The notes: generated by a model from the sequence alone, not told the origin. 64,000 bases of DNA from Ctena decussata (GCA_963989385.1 OZ022500.1:110153842-110217841); one strand, 5' to 3'. Counted from the stretch's first letter, positions 1 to 11,025 are shown. Numbers and translations: made by a program.

Positions 1-1105
1 ATGACTAACAGGCAGTCATCACCATTTACAAAAACGCTGCCTCTTATTTAAGCGCATTTCATAACTATTCTAACACTGAATTAGGCAATAAATTTTCAAC
101 AGCTACGTACGACTTGTCAATTTTTGACTAAAAGATATATATGGAAACAAAACGGACAATAACTCTTTGCGATGATCTGCTTTGGATTTTGGATTTCTGT
201 TGTGAAGCATCAATGTTACGTGTTCTTATGTCCGCTTGTCTGTAGTCTTCTGGCAGTAAGGTCACCTGTACAGCTGCCCACTTTGCTTTCTGGTTTGTTT
301 TGTAATTCAAACTATAAAATAGGTAAAACAGAAGTTAGCGATTTTTTCAGTTGGGGAGGTGAATTTCCACCTGTCTGGGAAAGAGCTCTTTATTCGGTTT
401 ACCATGTGTGTCTTTTATGAACTATTGTCAATATATACTTACTTCCATCTTGGTTTTGAGAGCAGGATGTAGAATCTGATTGTATAAGATCATGATCATT
501 GTCTGTCGTTTTAACAAAAATATGCTCATGATATTCGCATTATGATAGATTAAATTGCGACGTTGAATGAACGATTCTTTCAAGGCAGTGGTCTAGAGAT
601 GAAAAATATCAATATTTGCAACCGCTATAGATCTTCAGATTTTCGCTATATTTTCTTACATCACAGGCACCTCCATTCCGTCACAGGCACCTCCGGTTGT
701 TTTTTTACCGATCCAGCCTTATTTGGAGTTTGTCGGCATTTATATTTGGACACGGAGGTTTACTATACGTCAGTGTATCCAGATCAACAGACTCCTATGC
801 AAGAAAAGTGCATTTAGGACCTAAAACAACCGATTTGTTCTTGTTTTGAGTACTTTTGACTGACCTTAATGCCACTTCAATAGTCATATCTTCTGTATAT
901 ATGTAAAGTTACCGGGGATATACTATGTGACAAAGCTTAATATATATAAGGGTCGAATAGCATTCTTTGATTTTCAATAAACTCCCTGGTTATAATGTAT
1001 TTTATCAAAAAAGACGAATACCTACCGTTTTTTGTTTATTTTTGGTCCGTCACAGGTAGCTCCGGATGCCTGTCACAACTTTTTATCGGTACCTCCGCGG
1101 AGGTA
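1..1105. other. Stretch without recognised gene
   Basis: AT-rich sequence. The open frames are short and carry no recognisable domain. A small motif, TCACAGGCACCTCC, occurs twice near 662-695, with degenerate and inverted versions near 1048-1113 (GGTACCTCCGCGGAGGTACC is a short perfect palindrome). It could be intron or upstream flank of the + strand gene that continues at 20546, but nothing here proves that. Confidence 0.5.
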
Positions 1106-1127
1106 CCTGTGATAGTTTACCAGGCGT

Positions 1128-1325
1128 GTACAGGGCACAGTGAAAGTAAAAATAAGAAGAGGTAGACAGAAGAAGAGGTGGGAAGACAATAGCAAAGAGT
1201 GGACAGGAATGGACTTTGCCAGCTCAACTAGGGCAGCTGAAAACAGGACAAGGTGGAAAGGGATCGTTTCAAAGTCATCTGCAGTGCCCCAACGACCTTG
1301 TAAGATAATGGGATCGAAAAGAATA
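1128..1325 (+). mobile_element. LINE 3' fragment (end of reverse-transcriptase ORF)
   Basis: The frame beginning at 1140 translates to a basic segment followed by KKRWEDNSKEWTGMDFASS and ending with a VPQRP motif. This matches the extreme C-terminus of the endonuclease/reverse-transcriptase ORF of non-LTR elements that are common in molluscs (often mis-annotated as craniofacial development protein 2). Only the last 60 or so codons are present, so this is a 5'-truncated dead copy. A longer relative sits at 14935-15530 in the same orientation. Confidence 0.75.
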
Positions 1326-1539
1326 GACGACACTGTGAGTAAATTAGGCACAATATACAGATTTTTAACGTTATTTCATGTCGCTATACTGCCTGTCACC
1401 CGTGTCAGACTCATACTGTGAGATGACCATCATACATTTTTTCTCCGCGGTTTTCGAGTTTCTCCACATGGCCGCCCCAGGGACCCTATATTTATAGTGG
1501 CTGTACGACACGGCTAATCCTTTACGCCGCCTAAAAAAC

Positions 1540-1740
1540 AGACGAAACATTTACGTCTGCAAAATTAGAGAGAGAGAGAGAGAGAAATTGTCCGAGTCAC
1601 ATCATTGAAAATTTTAAAGAACTGAGGGCAAACAGTGTAGATCTAGATGAGACGGCTCATTATGAGCCGCCTTATCTGAATCTACGCTATTTGCAAAAGC
1701 AAATATTTTCGTTTTTGTCGCTTTAGGGATTAAATGGTAA
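1540..1740. mobile_element. MITE-like repeat with inner hairpin (GCAAACAGT type)
   Basis: The core at 1628-1694 is an imperfect hairpin that starts GCAAACAGTGTAGATCTAGA, has CGGCTCATTATGAGCCG at the loop and ends with CTATTTGC. Flanking sequence (CAGACGAAACATTTACGTCTG at left, GTCGCTTTAGGGATTAA at right) recurs around the related hairpins at 18297 and 45961, so the mobile unit is longer than the hairpin. A (GA)n run lies at 1566-1586. Confidence 0.55.
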
Positions 1741-2778
1741 TAACTGAAAAGAATAAAAAATTGATGACAGGTATACAAACATACTTAAATCATATGAACT
1801 GAATTTGTAATTTGGGTGTATTTAGTACAAATGAATTCATGCACTATAATCTGATTTTGCGTGAGAATTTTGTGTAATTACGGGTTTACTGGTCTCATAT
1901 AACACATGTCCTTATTTTAAAAAGGAAGAAGAATTATGTCTTTGTGTGTGTTTTGAATGACTCATTTTGGATTGTTGAGGGGTATGCCTCTTTGGAAGAT
2001 GTCTAGACCCATTATCAACTTGTCAGCCTGTTGAACTAGGTACGTTCTCTCTTCGTTCGACCGTGGGCATTCGGTCGACCGTGGGCATTTCAACGTTTGT
2101 AAGTTGCATTAGACGTGTAGACAAAATATATCAAAATTGACTCAAATTGAACTACTGTGATACATCTTTTCACCTTTTGAGAATACTAGAAATTTGATGG
2201 ATTTTTCTTTTTTTGGTCAAAGATTTCTATGCAGCCATTGCAAGTTAGAGTAGCGATATTTTGTATGCAGGTTGATGATAACTTGTTGTATTGTGGGATC
2301 GAGAACCAGCCTCTGCTCTTTTGCCGTAAGACATTATAAGGTGAAGTTTGACCTAGATTCGGGTCTTGATTATATGAAAGCAAATTTCAAACTATGTAGA
2401 ATGTAAACAAAACTGAACAAGAAAATCTGCCTGTACAGAATACAGACGGTATATGCTTTCAGAGCGAATTTGATTTTCACTTCATCGATTTGTTCCTGGT
2501 CTAATTATTATACAGATAAACCTTTCATTAATGAATAGAATATCTACAAAAAAGAACATGAAAATAAATTGTATGGCTGATAAATGCTTCCGTACGACAA
2601 GGTGCGTTCGGGATTTAAATCGCTGACTTGTAGGTGTCACTATTCACCGAAATCAATTTGGAACCAAAGGAAAACAACAGCAACCACTAAGAAGTTCGAA
2701 GATTGTATGCTACAAAATCACACTAGGATGATACCGGAAGGAGTCGATTAAAACTGAAAATTATATGCTAAGCAAGCC
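1741..2778. other. Stretch without recognised feature
   Basis: AT-rich, with no convincing ORF, splice-bounded exon or clear repeat. TTCGACCGTGGGCATT occurs as a short direct repeat near 2056-2090. Confidence 0.4.
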
Positions 2779-2882
2779 CCATGCGGACAGTGAAGACACT
2801 GCTCATACTCGGTGGATGTCCTGGCAGATCTTGGTCTTGGCTTGGCGCATATGCCACTTTGTTGCTTTTTGTGTCGCGGCTC
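2779..2882. mobile_element. Half copy of the GAGCCGCG palindromic MITE
   Basis: Sequence from CATGCGGACAGTGAAGAC to TGTGTCGCGGCTC matches the right half of the 236-bp element seen complete at 9249, 18904 and 57547. The left half is missing. Confidence 0.6.
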
Positions 2883-3513
2883 ATTAAGGGACTGATTTCA
2901 ATATAACTTTACACAAGTATTGAGTGTAATATTACCTAGAACTGCCTCTTGTTCTTTTAATAGTAATTTCTCATGTCACTTTCGTATTTAAAGAACCCAC
3001 GGCTTTGTTACTTTCGGCAATTATCTTTTTATTAAAGATAATTCTTGTTTCAATTTTTTTCTCTCCTTTAAATAATGCATTTTTTCGCAAGATTTCACAT
3101 ATAAACAGAAAGAAAAATTAATAAATTTCTGTATGACATAAGTCTTTATCGATCCGTATACCAAATATGAGCATTCAAACTTGAAGGGTTGCTGTAAAAT
3201 CTGTTACGAAAATTGCATTATTTCATTTGATTTATTCTGCCAGGCTTACTATGGACTGGGGTATTAAAAATGTTATGCTAAGTTACCATCTTTTCTAAAT
3301 ACTTTTATTCTGCTGCTTGTAAGTACGTGAAATTAAATCAGTCAAGACTGAAGGTCAAACATAAGTGGGCACTATACATATTTTCATCTACAGATTTTCT
3401 CTGAAAATGTTGTATTATATTATTTGGTGTGAAAAAGCTGTAGGGTGCACCAACACTTTTTAACCGCCACTTCGTTTATTCGACCGCTTTACCAGAGATT
3501 TCAACGAAACTAA
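2883..3513. other. Stretch without recognised feature
   Basis: AT-rich and non-coding on both strands as far as can be read. No clear repeat boundary was seen. Confidence 0.4.
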
Positions 3514-3747
3514 CCCAGCAGGCACATAACGTCGAAATGACGTCGTACGGACGTCATCACGTTGCATCGACATCAGTATGACGTCATTTCGACGTCGTGT
3601 GCCTGCTGGACACGCCATATGAGACGAATGTGTATTCTGAAATTCCCAGCGAGCACTTTACATCAAAATGACGTCGTACTTAAGTCTAGATGCGACGTCA
3701 TCACGTCACATCGACGTCAGAATGACGTCATTTTGGCGACATGTGCC
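3514..3747. mobile_element. Two adjacent CCCAGCAGG palindromic MITEs rich in TGACGTCA
   Basis: The first copy, 3514-3609, starts CCCAGCAGGCACATAACGTC and ends GTGTGCCTGCTGG. A second, more diverged copy covers about 3645-3747. Both fold into hairpins made largely of ACGTC/GACGT units and so contain many CRE-like sites. A cleaner copy with TA on both sides is at 27566-27673. Confidence 0.75.
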
Positions 3748-3786
3748 AACTCGTTTGTTATCTTTTTAAAACATTAACGGCATCAT

Positions 3787-3965
3787 AATTAGGGGATAAC
3801 TGTCTTGAAAATTGTCATTTGGGGGAGGTAAATCAACAGTTTTATGGTCGGAAATTACGTTTTACGGCGACGCTCTAGCGCTGCCGTAAAACGCAATTTG
3901 CGACCATAAAACCGATGATTTACCTCCCCAAATGACAATTTTCAATACAGTTATACCCATTCTAA
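3787..3965. mobile_element. Palindromic MITE, about 180 bp
   Basis: The left arm contains GTCATTTGGGGGAGGTAAAT and the right arm ATTTACCTCCCCAAATGAC. An inner pair TTTTACGGCGACGCTC / GCGCTGCCGTAAAA closes the loop. There is no coding capacity. Confidence 0.65.
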
Positions 3966-4061
3966 TGCATTTTCCACATTTTCACCTTTCATAATGTACT
4001 AGTTTGCACCCATTTCAAGCGCTGTTAGCAACATAAAACCAAACGCCAGCCAATGAGAAGC

Positions 4062-4580
4062 GACGTTACTTAATGACGTCGGGTTTGCGACAGTATATCG
4101 CAGAATATTTACATTCTTGGTGTATTTACTGAAAAACCCTATAGTAAACCATTGGAACGTAATGTAGTTTACATTCCAATAATTACATTGAGACACGCGA
4201 CGTCAATGACGTCAAAATAAACAATGGCTCTCTACAACCTGATTGGACGTCAGCAACGTCATGACGTCATGCATGCCATTCTGCTGTTAGCACAAAAATC
4301 TGCGTGCACATGTTTTACTGCTTCAATTTTGGCGCTTATATAAGATTTTTCATTAAAGAATTGATTGAAACGAATGTAAATATAAGCAATGAACTTAATT
4401 TTTCTTCTGTTTATCGAAGTGTGAACTACATTGGGTCACTAGCAAAGTTTACATGAACCCCTTCGGGGTTCATTCACTTTGCACGTGACCCAATGTAGTT
4501 TACACTTCGATAAACCTCAGAAAAATGATATTCATTCCTTAAATATACTGTCGCAAAGTTTTGACGTTATCCAGTCAGAC
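4062..4580. repeat. Nested imperfect palindrome with strong inner hairpin
   Basis: The outer arms pair TTGCGACAGTATAT (near 4085) with ATATACTGTCGCAA (near 4543). The inner hairpin at 4409-4515 runs from GTTTATCGAAGTGTGAACTA to TAGTTTACACTTCGATAAAC, with the tip AACCCCTTCGGGGTT. A smaller palindrome, CATTGGAACGTAATGTAG against ACATTCCAATAATTACATTG, lies near 4147-4190. TGACGTCA-type sites occur near 4073, 4206 and 4262. It looks like an inverted-repeat element or one MITE nested in another. Confidence 0.55.
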
Positions 4581-5074
4581 GTCGCGTTATATTTGTAAGT
4601 GCATTAGAATCTCTATTTATTGTCGAATATGTGTTAAATTGCATTATATTGTCGATTACGAATTTTGAAATCATCTCTCCCGTTTCAGAATCCGATCTGG
4701 TAGCTGTACCCTCAAATCCGGAGTCAGACACTAACAAAGATGGTGTTAAATAGAGACCGTCACACATGGCTGACTGTGGTTTTCTGTTTATATTTTAATC
4801 TCACAGGTGAGTGAACTGCATCTTTTCGCAAACAAAAATAGGTTTTTACCTCAAGGCCTATATGTAATCAATTAGATCCACGCTCTCTAAAATGAATTCA
4901 AACGAGAATCGATTTATCTAAATATCCAACTATTATAAAGTAGTGTTTCGTCGGATAAGACATAAAAATCGACATATTTTGCAGGTAAGAGAAACAAAAT
5001 ATTTTATATACCACGGGTAAATTCGACAAACACAATTTTCTTAACGTCTGATTATGACTATGACTGTTTCATTG

Positions 5075-5303
5075 GGATAATACCAATTTGGCTACCTGTG
5101 CTTTTGACCGAGTCTGTTCCATACGAAGTGGCTTTCGACCGAGAATATTATCGTAAGCATTACCAATAACGGTAAATGGTACTATTGTTGATGGCTGTCG
5201 ACAGAGCTGATACTGCTTCAATTGTCTCGGTCGACAGCCACTTTTGCATGTATGGTTATTGACTGACTAGGTCGAAAGCACAGGCAGGCAAACTGGTATT
5301 ACC
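5075..5303. mobile_element. Palindromic MITE, about 229 bp
   Basis: The left end (GGATAATACCAATTTGG, then CCTGTGCTTTTGACCGAGT) is matched by the reverse complement of the right end (GGTCGAAAGCACAGGCAGG, then CAAACTGGTATTACC). Internal TCGACCGA / TCGGTCGA repeats continue the pairing. Non-coding. Confidence 0.65.
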
Positions 5304-5954
5304 ACTGTGAGTTTGGGCCTCTGGAATACTGTGGAGATGTTTATTGCAATGCAATTGTTTTGTTTGTTTTTTTGTCTGTCTTGACGGACTGTTATGGCGT
5401 TTTGTGTAGGGATGTTACGGCCACAGTATGTATTGTGCGGTGCTATATGCCATAGCCATATCGGCCCTTTCAAAAAAAATCAGTTAGGGCCGTAGCTACC
5501 TTGAAAATCCATCTAACCTCCCGCAACAAGAATGTGACATTCTCACTCGTGCTCCGGCCGAATCTGGACCCCACAGTAGGGAGACGCCTAAGGCTAATGT
5601 TTAAGGGTCGAGCTCTTAATCGCTGTACTCACGTACGGAAGAGCCGACAAACAGACCGCGGACAACCCGGGGTGGATAGGATGCTCTGTGTGTTGTTAGC
5701 CTCTAGGATCTCCGTTACATGGACTAGAAGTTCCAGGTGAGACACCATTATAATATTGTTGAACTAGGTTCGAGGTTATAAAACTTGTTCTTGTTGAGTG
5801 TATGATCCTCCTCTCGTAGGAGCACCGCTCCAAGTTGGAACGTTGTAAAAGGTGTAGATAAGACGTCAATAAACGAGGTAATAAAAAGTCACTGGTCTAA
5901 GATCAACGTATAAAATAACTTATATACATTCCGTCGGATATATACGGGCGACCA
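5304..5954. other. Stretch without recognised gene
   Basis: A 79-codon open frame at 5501-5740 (+) has no recognisable domain, no splice context and no clear codon signature, so I do not call it a gene. No clear repeat structure is seen. Confidence 0.4.
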
Positions 5955-6650
5955 TTATCCCCTCCGGATTTCACACTGTAGTTTACGGGCATGGATTTTG
6001 TAAAAGTAGTCTCTTGATAGTCTTTCTATGCTATCCCTGGCTTCATTTAGGTCTGGCAATAACCTAGCCACTGACTCAGCACACACTAACGTTTTCAGGA
6101 TAAATGTCCATTCACTAAAGTATTGATTCCAAATGTCTATATTAGCATGACCAACAACAATGTCTTTAAGTGCACTAACAGTCTTTACACGTATGCTGTA
6201 GGAGGCTGGACATCGTGCCACCAGATGAAGTAGATCTTCTTCCTCTAGATAACAATGACGACAGGCTGCATCTACTGTGCCGCCGCTGAAGGTCTGTCTG
6301 TTCTTTTGGAGGATATAGGTGCCAGTGAGGATTCTGGCTTTCACAACTGCCTTTTTAACATCTGTTACTGAGGACTTCACTGTTCTCCAGACCAGGTGTG
6401 TGGTACCAACACGTAGATTATGAACCGGGAGATATTTCAGAGTTTTCTCAGTCTTTATGTCACACACAAGTTGTTTCGTCCAGAATGAATTTACAGCCTT
6501 TGTGCACCTGTGTTTCCACTGGAGCTTGGTAAAGTTACTGCAGAAGAGCTGACCCAAAGATGGCAGCTCATATTGCTGGAGGATCTTTGATAGTTCATTA
6601 AAGAAACTGTTATTGGTATCAAAGGAGCATGCTAACTGTCTCTGCACCAA
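5955..6650 (-). pseudogene. LINE reverse-transcriptase ORF, C-terminal fragment with zinc-knuckle-like motif
   Basis: This is a 231-codon open frame without a proper start codon. Residues 105-120 (ARILTGTYILQKNRQT) and the motif CRHCYLEEEDLLHLVARC (C130, C133, H142, C147; spacing C-x2-C-x8-H-x4-C) match the region after the RNase H or thumb part of non-LTR retrotransposon ORF2 proteins. The catalytic reverse-transcriptase domain is absent. The element is cut off on its 5' side (higher coordinates) exactly where the 44-bp tandem repeat begins. It is not a host gene; it is a truncated copy whose reading frame is still intact, suggesting fairly recent insertion. The exact LINE clade cannot be set from this fragment. 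Confidence 0.7.
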
Positions 6651-6662
6651 AACTTGAGAATG

Positions 6663-6835
6663 ATCTCAAACTCAAAATAAAGCACACTGATTGGCTGCTT
6701 CCGAGCATCTCAAACTCAAAATAAAGCACACTGATTGGCTGCTTCCGAGCATCTCAAACTCAAAATAAAGCACACTGATTGGCTGCTTCCGAGCATGTGC
6801 TCGGAAGCAGCCAATCAGTGTGCTTTATTGAGAAT
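6663..6835. repeat. 44-bp tandem repeat (three copies) plus an inverted copy
   Basis: The unit begins ATCTCAAACTCAAAATAAAG and ends GCTGCTTCCGAGC. It occurs at 6663-6706, 6707-6750 and 6751-6794 with essentially no divergence. After ATGT, an inverted copy follows (GCTCGGAAGCAGCCAATCAG, 6799 onward). The array can fold into a long hairpin and abuts the 5' break of the LINE fragment. Confidence 0.9.
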
Positions 6836-7363
6836 GTGCTCAAGTTTTTTAACCTCTGGGCCTGGCTACCTTAAATAGCTATTATCACTATCAGTTTCAC
6901 TTGCCACTTTTGCGTCTCTTTTTTTGTCGGCATGCATTTAACCTAAACTGCATGGCTCTGAGCTACAGCAATAAAATGAAGTAAAATGCACATTAACTAC
7001 ATCTGCGGGAAGCTATATTGTCATTTCAAGGCTACTGATGAAAAGGAAGTTTTTTGCGGGTTTTGTTACCTTAACAGGACAATGAAACTGGGTGTAATCT
7101 GAAGCGTTTTGTAATTATTTTTGCATTATTTAGTGTCAGCTGAATTTGACAATACCTTCCCTGTTGCCTGTTAACTGCCTGACATGTTTGCAGTGTAGAC
7201 CCAGGTCTATTTCTGTACTTTCTTGTCGTGAACACTCCTATCTTGATTAATGGATTACCCTAATTTCAAGGGAGGAAGACTCAGCAAAAGAAAAGCGGGC
7301 TCGTCCAGAGCGTAACTGTAGTATGAACTTTCAGCACAATGTCGGTGTACAGGTAAAAGTACA
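6836..7363. other. Stretch without recognised feature
   Basis: No coding frame, tRNA-like box or repeat structure was recognised here. Confidence 0.4.
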
Positions 7364-8273
7364 CACTGTAAAACATTTCCGTAGATTTTACGGTAGAATA
7401 ACTAGCAACCAACTGCAAGTCCATTTCCCGCTATATCAACGGGCGTTTGCCTGTAAGACATTGTCGGAAATCACCGGATATGGTACTGGTATATTAACTG
7501 GCCGCACTGAAAATAACTTAATAGTGTTGAAGGGCTATGACTTAAAGATTTACACCCTCAATATTTCTATTAACTTAAATTTCTCGCAAAACATTATATC
7601 CTAGGCATGACAATGATTGCTATTAAAAGTACATTTATCTGCCAAATTTACGATTTGGGATGGTCATTGAAAATAGGAGAATTTAAGAAAATATACAAAA
7701 AGAGCGGCAATAGCGGGTCGCCATTCCCGCCAAAAATGAAGACTGGATACGCCCAGCAATCATAGTTAATCAGGTTAAAGTTATATCATGAATAATTTTA
7801 AGCCCTTTCTTTAATCGACTTCAGACAGTTATTGGCTGAAAAGGACTCACGTGCACAGATTAGAGGTTAATGCTATTGTAAAGTTATTTACTCCACCAAT
7901 CATAAAATTCAAAACATGCTTGCAGAAACGACTGTGGGAGTCAAACAGTCTATGACGACAAAATATTCGTGAATATTCAAGAAGAGGGTATGCATTGATA
8001 TATCGTCTCTGCCTCCGTAGCAAAGATGTTTTCGCTGAAGATTTTTTGAACAAATCTTAATTATGTTACATACAACTAACCAGTTTCATAATTTTGTGAT
8101 TACTTCGTAATGAAATACGAGGGAGTAAACCTTTAAACAATATCTGTTCTATGCTATCCTAATCTGCTTGATGATTTCTGCATTTTTACGGGCGCCCGTA
8201 AAATTAACGGGAAATGGACTGGCAGCTGGTTCCCAGTTATTCTAATGTAAAATCTACGGATTGTTTTACAGTG
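7364..8273. mobile_element. CACTGTAAAA inverted-repeat element, long copy
   Basis: The left terminus CACTGTAAAACATTTCCGTA is complementary to the right terminus (ACGGATTGTTTTACAGTG). Subterminal parts also pair (ACGGTAGAATAACTAGCAAC against the right-side CAGCTGGTTCCCAG region, and ACGGGCG units). The same termini bound a 323-bp copy at 60955-61277. This copy has several hundred extra internal bases (roughly 7540-8130) with no coding capacity, either an insertion or a longer parental form. Confidence 0.75.
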
Positions 8274-8555
8274 CAGTTTTCATCCTTAAATAGTCTGCTT
8301 CGCTGACAAAATGCTAGGATTTGAATCTTTTCCCAAGAAATATACAGTTTGCCGCTGTATCTGTATTTCGTCGTAGAATTTAGAGCTTGCGTCTGTTATG
8401 AACCCAGATCACAAGAACTTATATACGGCAAGTGGAATGAACTGTTTTAGATTTTGTTAAAATGTCCATAAGAGCAGCTAGTGAGGTAATGGTAGGAAGT
8501 TTCCAGATACAAAGAGTTATTTACAATAATAACGACACATAGCACCTACTTTAAG

Positions 8556-8805
8556 ATGTATGGATACACCTCCGTGTGGTCGGGGCGGGCGATTGTACGG
8601 GGTAACTTTCAGTGCCGCGGCGCCCTACTAAGAAGGGCAAGGACCTATTGTGCTTGCAGTAGCAGGTATGGGTTGGGGTTGTTTGGCTATTTTTCTCTCA
8701 CCTATCATACATCTTTTCATCTTCTTTGGGAGACGGCTCGATGTAGACTGAATATTGTCTCAAAGAGCCATTAAACCCAAAACAACCAACCAACCATTAC
8801 ACCAT
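8556..8805 (+). mobile_element. SINE-like retroposon with (AACC)n tail
   Basis: The sequence ends ATTAAACCCAAAACAACCAACCAACC, a tail style typical of molluscan SINEs. The head region, around GTGGTCGGGGCGGGCGATT, is too diverged to show a convincing tRNA fold. A 72-codon frame inside it is not considered real. Confidence 0.45.
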
Positions 8806-8960
8806 TGTACCAAGGGAAACAATTATTGTGACTTCCTGTTTGCTTCCCTGTACAAAGAACCCTACCAAGATGGTATCTACGCTTTAGTATGTAATTTGCT
8901 CCTAGAGGAGCAAATTCTTTCCTTGAAGAGTTGACTCCCGATGAGAAGGGAGGCAAAAAT
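8806..8960. repeat. Copy of the GGAGCAAATTCTTTCCTT dispersed repeat
   Basis: TTTGCTCCTAGAGGAGCAAA forms a short hairpin followed by TTCTTTCCTTGAAGAG. The same words recur at 19850, 23130, 23410, 54745, 57490, 57830 and 59573, usually with a GTGAATGGGTACAC motif at one side. Non-coding MITE-like family. Confidence 0.55.
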
Positions 8961-9248
8961 GAAAATGATACAGATATTTCCCTTGAAAGGGTGTCGATGC
9001 ACCATAAGCTTAAAGTTTATGATGCTGATCATATATATTTTGGGCGTTATATGAAAAAGGCTCAACGCCCTGATTTATTCCGATTCTTTCCTTTAAATTA
9101 TTTTAGCGAGACGTCATTTGAAATCTATTTTGCTATCGGATTTTCTGTTTAAGAAATTTACTGACTTGTGACAATTTTATTAATGTAAGAATAAGGAAAA
9201 CCTATGAGGGTGTAATAAAACTGGTTGTATCTGGATGGATTTGCAAGT

Positions 9249-9484
9249 GAGCCGCGACACGACAAAACCAACAATGTGGTTGTGCGGCCAGCGCAGACTC
9301 AGATCAGCCTGGGCATCCGCCCAGTCTGATCAGAGTCTTCGCTGTCCGCATGGAGATAGCTCAGACCATTAGCTACCCTTTGAGCACTGAACGAAGAGTC
9401 TGGTCAAGCTGTGTGGATGGCCAGGCTGATCTGAATCTGCGCTGGGCGCACAACCACTTCGTTGGTTTTCTCGTGTCGCGGCTC
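9249..9484. mobile_element. GAGCCGCG palindromic MITE, full copy (236 bp)
   Basis: Ends GAGCCGCGACACGAC / TCGTGTCGCGGCTC. The internal symmetric words GCGCAGACTCAGATCAGCCT and AGGCTGATCTGAATCTGCGC pair with each other. Its length is identical to the copies at 18904 and 57547. Confidence 0.9.
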
Positions 9485-9799
9485 ATATGAGGGTGTAATA
9501 GAACTGGTTGTATCCGGATGCATTTGCAAGTCTGGATGGTACCTGTTGTTGCTAATAAATAGGTGAGGTCAATTTTCTACTTTTTCGTTTTTGCTTTCTG
9601 CTGTTTCATTTTGTCTGTAAGTGTGGTCAGGCGAAAACAGCGGCATACAGTGGGCAAACGAAAATGTGTTATTGACAAACATTGGTGTAAACATGGCACG
9701 TACCATTGAAAGGGGTGACAGTTACTTACCTGGCGTAAGTTAGAACGCCTAACCATATTATAATGGTTAAAATGCCACAGAATAAATCATGAATCAGAG

Positions 9800-9875
9800 T
9801 AGCTCAGTGGACCAGATTACCATCATCTACATGTAGCTTGGTTTGTCTACGGTCGTAGGTTCGAATCACACGTGT
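9800..9875 (+). repeat. Degenerate tRNA-like sequence
   Basis: A box A-like segment (TAGCTCAGTGGACCAGA) and a box B-like segment (GGTTCGAATCAC) are about 45 bases apart, but the acceptor and anticodon arms do not pair well. Probably the head of a decayed SINE rather than a working tRNA gene. Confidence 0.4.
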
Positions 9876-9961
9876 ATGTTTTTTGTTGTTGTTTTTTTGT
9901 GTGTGTTTGTTTGATATTCTTGCTTTTAAGGTTATTATTTTTTCTAGGTGCTAAATACCTA

Positions 9962-10072
9962 CCCATTAGGCACACGACGTTGAAACAATGTCGACTCAAC
10001 GTTGATTCAACGTCGACGCAACGTTGATTCAACGTTAGTTCAATGTTAAATCAACGTGATGTGGCTGCTGGG
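9962..10072. mobile_element. CCCAGCAGG-type MITE, AACGTTGA subtype
   Basis: Ends CCCATTAGGCACACGACGTT and GTGATGTGGCTGCTGGG. The interior is made of AACGTTGATTCAACGT units instead of TGACGTCA. It has the same architecture as the 3514 and 27566 copies with a different core word. Confidence 0.65.
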
Positions 10073-10139
10073 TTATCTTATTTTTTCGCAATTGATGTTG
10101 AGATTTCAATCCCACGCTTTAGAAATACCAGTAAGCTTA

Positions 10140-10262
10140 CGCTGTCTAGTTGGAATCTCTTAATGCCGTGACGGCATGTCTGATAGAATCTTGAGATCGA
10201 ACCAGTGACACTCGCGGAATAGAATATTTACCGGTCATTATACCACCGCGTAATATCTATTC
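10140..10262 (-). repeat. Degenerate tRNA-like/SINE head
   Basis: Read on the minus strand, a box A-like GCGGTGGTATAATGACCGG and a box B-like TGGTTCGATCTCA are about 50 bases apart. No full cloverleaf can be drawn. Confidence 0.4.
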
Positions 10263-10342
10263 AAGTTAGTAACGATAGAAAATAAAACTGACAAAGAAAA
10301 AAAATGATAATACAAAATAAAAAGAAAAAAAGAAACAAGAAA

Positions 10343-11025
10343 TGTTACAGTATGTAACAAATGCCCCCGAAGGCCCCTTATACTGACCTTTGACCCCAAT
10401 TGGGACCTTGACCTTGAGCAAGGAATCCCAAAACTTGCAAGTGAGATGCCTTTTTATCATGCTTTAACTTTCTATTAAGTTTGATGAAATCTACTTCAGC
10501 AGTCACATCTAACATATGACAGTGACCTTGACCTTGGGAATATAAATATCATATGTGACAAACCTTCTCATTATGCTTTATATTTCTGTGAAATTTGATA
10601 AAATTCAATTGTGTAGTTTTAAAGTAATCACAGAGACAATATTTGACCTCTAACCCCAGACAGTGACCTTGACCTTGGACGTGGGAACCTAAATTTTGTA
10701 TGCGACACACCTTCTAATTATGCTCTATCTTTCTGTGAAGTTTCATTAAATTTGCTTCAGTAGTTTATAAGTTATAGCTGAGACACGATTTAAGATATCA
10801 TTTGACCTTTGACCCAATTGTGACCTTGACCTTGGGCGTGGGAACCTAAATCTTGTGCGCGACACACCTTCTCATTATGCTCTATCTTTCTGTGAAGTTT
10901 CATCAAATTTGCTTCAGTTGTTTTTAAGTTATCGCTGAGACACGATTTGTTACGGACGGAATGACGGACGGACGGACGGTGCGATTTTAATATGCCACCC
11001 GAAGTCCCTTCGGGGGCATAAAAAG
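10343..11025. mobile_element. Tandem-repeat element, family A (copy 1)
   Basis: The termini are inverted: ATGCCCCCGAAGG near 10361 and CTTCGGGGGCAT ending at 11020. The interior has about four degenerate repeats of roughly 120-180 bp, each holding GTGACCTTGACCTTGG and TTTCTGTGAAGTTTCAT, followed by an (ACGG)n microsatellite at 10950-10980. This matches the organisation of tandem-repeat-containing MITEs and pearl-type elements described in bivalves. Non-coding. Confidence 0.8.

Noticed and set aside
128..420. Short open frames on both strands, one hydrophobic
   Set aside because: No domain, no splice fit to the 20546 exon, and ordinary length for AT-rich non-coding DNA. The hydrophobic run is not a convincing signal peptide.
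563..817. 84-codon open frame with several Cys
   Set aside because: It includes a repeated TCACAGGCACCTCC word and has no recognisable pattern.
5501..5740. 79-codon open frame
   Set aside because: No recognised domain and no exon signals.
9847..10032. Tandem AACGTTGA units as a CRISPR-like array
   Set aside because: Units are contiguous with no spacers, and the whole is a palindromic MITE in a eukaryotic genome.
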